Shown: piece after piece, positions 62,103 to 64,000 of the stretch
Position numbering within the stretch: position 1 is the first letter of the stretch
Layout: the number at the start of each line of letters is the position of its first letter
NCBI RefSeq assembly: GCF_900110775.1
Contig: NZ_FOEP01000015.1
Span: 1 to 64,000, forward strand
From: Thalassovita taeanensis
GTDB lineage: Bacteria > Pseudomonadota > Alphaproteobacteria > Rhodobacterales > Rhodobacteraceae
DNA: 64,000 nt
Reading direction: 5' to 3'
Program-made: the position numbers and the translations under genes
The notes under the pieces: model-generated
What the model was told of the DNA's origin: nothing
Databases searched by the model: none
What the model saw: the letters and a program-made list of their open reading frames with translations, nothing else

Positions 62103-63338
62103 ATGGCGATTCGGCATGTTCTGATTGTGGACGACAGTCGTTTGCAAAGGCGGATCCTGTCAGCGTCACTTGTGCGCTGGGGCTATGTCGTCACCGAGGC
62201 GGAGTCTGGCGAGGATGCGTTGGAAAAATGCGCCGAAAACCCACCCGATCTGGTGCTCAGTGATTGGATGATGCCTGGGATGGATGGGTTGGAATTTTGT
62301 CAGACATTTCGACAGATGCCGCGCGAAAGTTATGGGTATTTCATCCTCCTTACCTCCAAAAGCGAGAAGGAGGCTGTCGCCAAAGGGCTGGATTGCGGGG
62401 CTGATGATTTTCTGACTAAACCAGTCAACGGCGCCGAGTTGCGAGCCCGGATCAATGCCGGTGAACGTATTCTTCAAATGGAGCGGGAGCTGACCGAAAA
62501 GAACAAGCTGATCGGTACAACGTTGGAACAGTTGCAGACCCTTTACGACGCCTTGGATAGTGATTTGATCGAGGCGAAGAAGCTGCAGCAATCTCTCATC
62601 CGCGAGCAGCATCGCGATTTTGGCGCGGCTCAGGTGTCGTTGCTTTTGCGGTCCAGCGGCCATGTTGGTGGTGACCTGGTTGGATTTTTTCCGATAAGCG
62701 CGACACGTATCGGGCTGTTTGCGATTGATGTGTCGGGTCATGGGATCAGTTCGGCGCTGATGACGGCCCGGCTGGCGGGGTATCTGTCATCAGCTGCTCC
62801 CGATCACAACATTGCACTGCGTATACAGGAGGATGGAAGTTATCAAGCTTTGCCACCTTCGGATGTTGTCGGAAGGTTGAACCGGATTGTACTGGAGGAA
62901 ATGGAAACTGAGCACTATTTTACTCTGTTGCTTGCAGATGTCGACCTGAGCACCGGGCGCGTGGTTATGGTGCAGGCTGGGCATCCGCATCCTGTGGTGC
63001 AGCGCGCCGACGGGTCGACCTTCATGGCGGGCGTGGGCGGGATGCCCGTCGGCCTGTTTGAGGCAGCCCAGTTTGATCAATCCGAGCTGACCCTCGAGCC
63101 AGGTGACAGGTTAGTTATTCAGTCAGACGGTGTGACTGAGTGTCCCGATGTTTGTGGCGAAATGCTGGATGATGAAGGGCTGATGACCATATTGAGCGAC
63201 CTGAAGGAAATCAAAGGATCCGCGATGCTTGAGGCACTGGTCTGGCGTTTGGCCGATCATGCAGGGCACGAAGATTTCCCGGATGATATCTCGGCGATTC
63301 TGCTGGAATTTCGCGGCCCGTCAGAGCAGGCGGGATAA
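62103..63338 (+). CDS. Receiver-linked PP2C/SpoIIE-type phosphatase
   Basis: This 411-residue fusion has an N-terminal receiver domain (residues 1-120, phospho-acceptor Asp54 in LVLSDWMMPGMDG, Lys106), a coiled linker (about 125-175) and a C-terminal SpoIIE-like PP2C phosphatase with GGDLVGFF, IDVSGHG, the LVIQSDGVTE region and DDISAILLE holding the metal aspartates. Such proteins, as in RsbU/RsbP-like systems, typically act on an anti-sigma antagonist, but none is nearby. ATG at 62103 is chosen; a TTG near 62061 with AGGAG could add about 14 residues. Overlaps the NUDIX gene by 18 bases. Confidence 0.9.
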   Translation: MAIRHVLIVDDSRLQRRILSASLVRWGYVVTEAESGEDALEKCAENPPDLVLSDWMMPGMDGLEFCQTFRQMPRESYGYFILLTSKSEKEAVAKGLDCGADDFLTKPVNGAELRARINAGERILQMERELTEKNKLIGTTLEQLQTLYDALDSDLIEAKKLQQSLIREQHRDFGAAQVSLLLRSSGHVGGDLVGFFPISATRIGLFAIDVSGHGISSALMTARLAGYLSSAAPDHNIALRIQEDGSYQALPPSDVVGRLNRIVLEEMETEHYFTLLLADVDLSTGRVVMVQAGHPHPVVQRADGSTFMAGVGGMPVGLFEAAQFDQSELTLEPGDRLVIQSDGVTECPDVCGEMLDDEGLMTILSDLKEIKGSAMLEALVWRLADHAGHEDFPDDISAILLEFRGPSEQAG

Positions 63339-63755
63339 AAAATGCTGATCACCCGGATTGTCTAGGGCGACAACAGCCGCCTCCAGTGGCAACCAGACCG
63401 CCTGATGGCCTGCTTCGGATGGGCTGCCAAGTTGGCGCACTGGGCGGGCCATATAGATGGAGCAGAGCTTTTCTGCCCAAAGATCGTATTCAGGCATATA
63501 TGTGAAACGCCTGAATGCACCCAGTCGCCGGGCGCGTGCAATCGACCAACCGGTTTCTTCAAACACCTCGCGGTGAAGTGCTGCAGCAGAAGATTCACCA
63601 GGGTCTATCCCACCGCCGGGCAATTGAAATTCCGGGGCTGGGCTGGATTGGTGGGTGAGCAACACTTGCCCGTCCAAAGCAAGGATTGCATAGGCACCCG
63701 GCCTTAGCCGATAGCTGCGCCCGTTTTCCGGGGGTGTCCCAAATCGTCGGATCAT
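63321..63755 (-). CDS. NUDIX hydrolase
   Basis: This 144-residue protein has an intact Nudix box, GGGIDPGESSAAALHREVFEETG (Gx5Ex7REUxEExGU pattern), in the middle of the fold. It should cleave a nucleoside diphosphate linked to another moiety; the substrate cannot be given. Its 3' end overlaps the phosphatase gene on the other strand, and it is divergent from hslO. Confidence 0.88.
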   Translation of the reverse strand: MIRRFGTPPENGRSYRLRPGAYAILALDGQVLLTHQSSPAPEFQLPGGGIDPGESSAAALHREVFEETGWSIARARRLGAFRRFTYMPEYDLWAEKLCSIYMARPVRQLGSPSEAGHQAVWLPLEAAVVALDNPGDQHFLSRLL

Positions 63756-63835
63756 CTGAACCTATGCCCTTGGAGTGTGCCTTGCCCCGCCTATATTGAC
63801 GCGGTATGCCAAAACATGGCGCATAAGGAAACCCC

Positions 63836-64000
63836 ATGACCCTTGGAACAAAACTCGCTTGGGACGACACCGTATTGCCGTTCCAACTGGACAACTCTGA
63901 CACGCGCGGGCGCGTCGCGCGGCTTGACGGCGTATTGGACGGCATTCTCAAGCAGCACGACTATCCGCCGCAGGTTGAGGCATTGGTGGCTGAAATGGCT
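63836..64000 (+). CDS. hslO: Hsp33 redox-regulated chaperone (partial, right edge)
   Basis: The first 55 residues (MTLGTKLAWDDTVLPFQLDNSDTRGRVARLDGVLD..., here cut by the window) match the N-terminal domain of alphaproteobacterial Hsp33, including QLDNSDTRGR and ILKQHDYPPQVEALVAEMA. Hsp33 is a holdase activated by oxidation of a C-terminal zinc-binding Cys cluster, which lies beyond the window. AAGGAA precedes the ATG. Confidence 0.85.
   Translation, partial: MTLGTKLAWDDTVLPFQLDNSDTRGRVARLDGVLDGILKQHDYPPQVEALVAEMA

Noticed and set aside
1-64000. CRISPR arrays, insertion sequences, prophage genes or restriction-type defence systems
   Set aside because: No regularly spaced long repeats, transposase, integrase, phage structural genes or defence nucleases were seen; AddAB is a housekeeping repair enzyme.

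Overview
The window is a gene-dense, high-GC chromosomal segment of an alphaproteobacterium, most likely a member of the Rhodobacteraceae (Roseobacter group). The indicators are the RegB/SenC/RegA redox-signalling cluster near ahcY, the hemD-mic60-hemY cluster, an AmgK/MurU recycling pair joined to tsaE and addBA, the tsaD-gpsA-YciI-EVE operon, and DUF2853, DUF1761 and TimA-type proteins. No rRNA, CRISPR array, prophage or insertion sequence is visible. One tRNA, Thr(CGU), lies near the left edge. The taxonomic call rests on recognised gene order and protein families, not on a database search.

Layout. 0.3-8.5 kb: tRNA-Thr, then hemD-mic60-hemY on the minus strand, facing away from a plus-strand tsaD-gpsA-YciI-EVE operon, a DUF1761 membrane protein and convergent glmM. 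8.9-11.4 kb: a WbpM/CapD-type nucleotide-sugar dehydratase and a DUF2853 protein, separated by two minus-strand terminator-like hairpins. 11.5-19.1 kb: ahcY, a small secreted protein, an HD hydrolase, a GNAT acetyltransferase, then regA, senC, divergent regB and a PAS protein with no recognisable output domain. 19.1-28 kb: a compact plus-strand operon tsaE-amgK-murU-addB-addA-trxA. 28-35.5 kb: a capsule-type glycosyltransferase-like gene, hslVU, an alpha/beta-hydrolase lipoprotein, minus-strand timA-mltA-smr, then fxsA and secB. 35.5-38.2 kb: minus-strand maf-aroE-coaE-dnaQ.

At 38.2-38.6 kb an AT-rich gap with one perfect DnaA box (TTATCCACA) and two one-mismatch boxes separates the leftward maf operon from rightward hemJ-rho-mnmE-mnmG-rsmG-parA-parB. 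This is the best candidate for the chromosomal replication origin. Two perfect 16-bp parS palindromes lie at the starts of mnmG and rsmG, 3.2 and 5.1 kb to its right, next to parAB, so the origin-proximal segregation module appears complete.

46-64 kb: minus-strand hemW-rdgB-rph, plus-strand hrcA-grpE, mutS, maeB, a PfkB-family sugar kinase, a periplasmic MsrA, a coupled class IV aminotransferase/sulfotransferase-like pair, argG, ilvA, an Hpt protein divergent from a receiver-PP2C phosphatase, a NUDIX hydrolase and the beginning of hslO (Hsp33), which runs off the right edge.

Most of the content is conserved housekeeping DNA. The observations most worth following are the aminotransferase/sulfotransferase-like pair, which resembles the two halves of a fused plant protein and has lost the usual PLP-contacting glutamate; the origin with its parS sites; a possible group II intron relic or orphan small RNA near 10.9 kb; and several signalling proteins whose partners are not obvious.
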